5,816 nt of DNA from Armatimonadetes bacterium UBA5419 (GTDB taxonomy: Bacteria > Armatimonadota > UBA10988), in assembly GCA_002409445.1 (NCBI GenBank), contig DHNJ01000303.1, positions 757 through 6,572 on the forward strand, given 5' to 3'. Of the stretch, positions 4,813 to 5,816 are shown piece by piece. Both the position numbers and the translations under genes were made by a program. The stretch's first letter is position 1; every line of letters starts with the position of its first letter. The notes under the pieces are model-generated. The model searched no databases and was not told the DNA's origin. It saw only the letters and a list, made by a program, of their open reading frames with translations.

Positions 4813-5816
4813 ATGCGTCTGCAGCGCCTCGAGCTGTTTGGCTTCAAAACCTTCGCCGATGCCACCGAATTCCGCTTCGACGAAGGCATCACCGCGATCA
4901 TCGGCCCTAACGGCAGCGGCAAGTCCAACTGTGCCGACGCGCTCCAATGGGTCCTGGCCGAACGCCGCCTCTCGGCCATCCGCGCCGCTGAAGCCAGCGA
5001 CCTGATCTTCGCCGGCAGCGAGGGCCGCCGCCCGCTGGGCTACGCTGAGGTCATCCTGACCATCGACAACGCCGACGGCAGCCTGCCGCTCGAGATGGCT
5101 GAGGTCGCCGTCGGCCGCCGGGTCTACCGCAGCGGCGACAACGAATACCGGCTCAACGGCAAGGTCTGTCGCCGCAAGGACGTCGTCGACCTCTTCCTCG
5201 ACACCGGGCTCGGCCGGCCCGCCTTCTCCGTCATCAGCCAGCGCGAAGCCGACGCCATCCTCTCGCTCGACCCGCTCGACCGCCGGCGGATGATCGACGA
5301 GGTCGCCGGCGTCGAGCGCTATCGCACCCAGCGCGACGAAACCCTCCGCCGGCTGGCCGACGTCGCCACCAGCCTGACCCGCGTCGACGACCTCACCGCC
5401 GAGCTGCGCCTGCAGGTCGAGCCGCTGGCCGAGCAGGCGCGCACGGCAACCGAGTTTCTGGCCCTGCGTACCCGCGCCGACTCGCTGCGGCTCAGCCTCC
5501 TGGTCAAGGACCACCAGCTGGCCGCCCGCCGCGCCGAACGCCTGCGCGACGAGATCGCCGGCCTGCGCGGCGACCTCGTCGCCCTCGAGACCGAGCAGGC
5601 TGAGTTCGAGGCCGCCGAGCAGGCCGCGCGGCTCGAACTGACCGGCCTCGAAGAGCGCCTCACCTCCGCCCGTGGCGATTCGGCCGAGGCCCGCCTCGCG
5701 CTCGAACGCCACGAGTCGGCCAACGCGCTGGCCACCGAGCAGCGCGACAACCTCCGCGCGCGCCTGGCCGAGGCCGCGCGCGCCGAGACCGCGCGCGTCG
5801 AGCTGGCCGCCGCCGA
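4813..5816 (+). CDS. smc: SMC chromosome condensation ATPase (5' part, runs off the window)
   Basis: This is the first 334 residues of the structural-maintenance-of-chromosomes ATPase, which works with ScpA and ScpB to compact and segregate the nucleoid; the full family length is near 1,150-1,200. MRLQRLELFGFKTFAD starts the head, with Walker A GPNGSGKS at 31-38, IFAGS at 65-69, RRVYRSGDNEYRLNGK at 102-117, the GLGRPAFSVISQ Q-loop region (132-143) and EVAGVERYRTQR (163-174). From about 175 on it is coiled coil. Arg57 aligns with the arginine finger of B. subtilis SMC. Oddly, the usual LGEQS reads LAERR (48-52) and the G-rich GGKMED region reads AAEASD. The ATG at 4813 begins exactly where SMC proteins begin, but no Shine-Dalgarno is visible in the C-rich 27-base gap after the HEAT gene, so coupling or an SD-independent start is likely. 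The reading frame is open to the window end. Confidence 0.97.
   Translation, partial: MRLQRLELFGFKTFADATEFRFDEGITAIIGPNGSGKSNCADALQWVLAERRLSAIRAAEASDLIFAGSEGRRPLGYAEVILTIDNADGSLPLEMAEVAVGRRVYRSGDNEYRLNGKVCRRKDVVDLFLDTGLGRPAFSVISQREADAILSLDPLDRRRMIDEVAGVERYRTQRDETLRRLADVATSLTRVDDLTAELRLQVEPLAEQARTATEFLALRTRADSLRLSLLVKDHQLAARRAERLRDEIAGLRGDLVALETEQAEFEAAEQAARLELTGLEERLTSARGDSAEARLALERHESANALATEQRDNLRARLAEAARAETARVELAAA

Noticed and set aside
3811..5712. A 633-codon stop-free frame on the minus strand across the HEAT gene and smc
   Set aside because: It lies opposite two clearly real genes. Its translation is a low-complexity run of Val, Ala, Gly and Leu with poly-Val where the plus strand has GAC repeats. 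It shows no domain, and such frames are expected opposite GC-rich genes.

Overview
The window is a GC-rich (by eye about two-thirds G+C) bacterial chromosome segment. All genes I can support lie on the + strand. The lineage cannot be fixed from the sequence alone. HslU, a standard bacterial SMC, a UPF0391 small membrane protein and a PF00884 sulfatase-like enzyme all indicate a bacterium, probably with a cell envelope outside the cytoplasmic membrane. I see no phage, IS, CRISPR, tRNA or rRNA signal.

Layout. (1) 1-415: the 3' end of hslU, the ATPase of the HslUV protease, ending in the typical SRYIL tail. (2) 416-490: a short GC-rich gap with a plausible sigma70-type promoter and a foldable GC inverted repeat. 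(3) 491-1837: a sulfatase-superfamily hydrolase from a TTG start, with Thr where true sulfatases have the Cys/Ser that becomes formylglycine. (4) 1930-2091: a 53-residue UPF0391/DUF1328 membrane protein with a strong Shine-Dalgarno. (5) 2092-2426: a 335-base intergenic region holding a probable terminator hairpin, a good sigma70-like promoter, a 66-nt fold with two 7-C runs directly downstream of it, a perfect 18-bp palindrome with three CTAGs, and an extended -10 element before the next gene. (6) 2427-3200: a single-pass membrane protein with an N-terminal helix-hairpin-helix-like segment and a C-terminal helical domain. (7) 3187-4785: a 13-repeat HEAT protein with a strongly acidic tail. (8) 4813-5816: the 5' part of smc, running off the window.

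How they work together. Genes 6-8 overlap by 14 bp and are then separated by 27 bp, so they look like one transcription unit. It would combine a membrane-anchored HhH protein, a HEAT scaffold with an acidic tail, and the SMC ATPase of chromosome organisation. This is the most interesting protein-level context here; the functional link is inference. The most interesting non-coding element is the promoter, C-rich hairpin and palindrome cluster at 2213-2341, a candidate undescribed small RNA or long regulatory leader. hslU, the sulfatase-like enzyme and the UPF0391 gene show no obvious functional link to each other.
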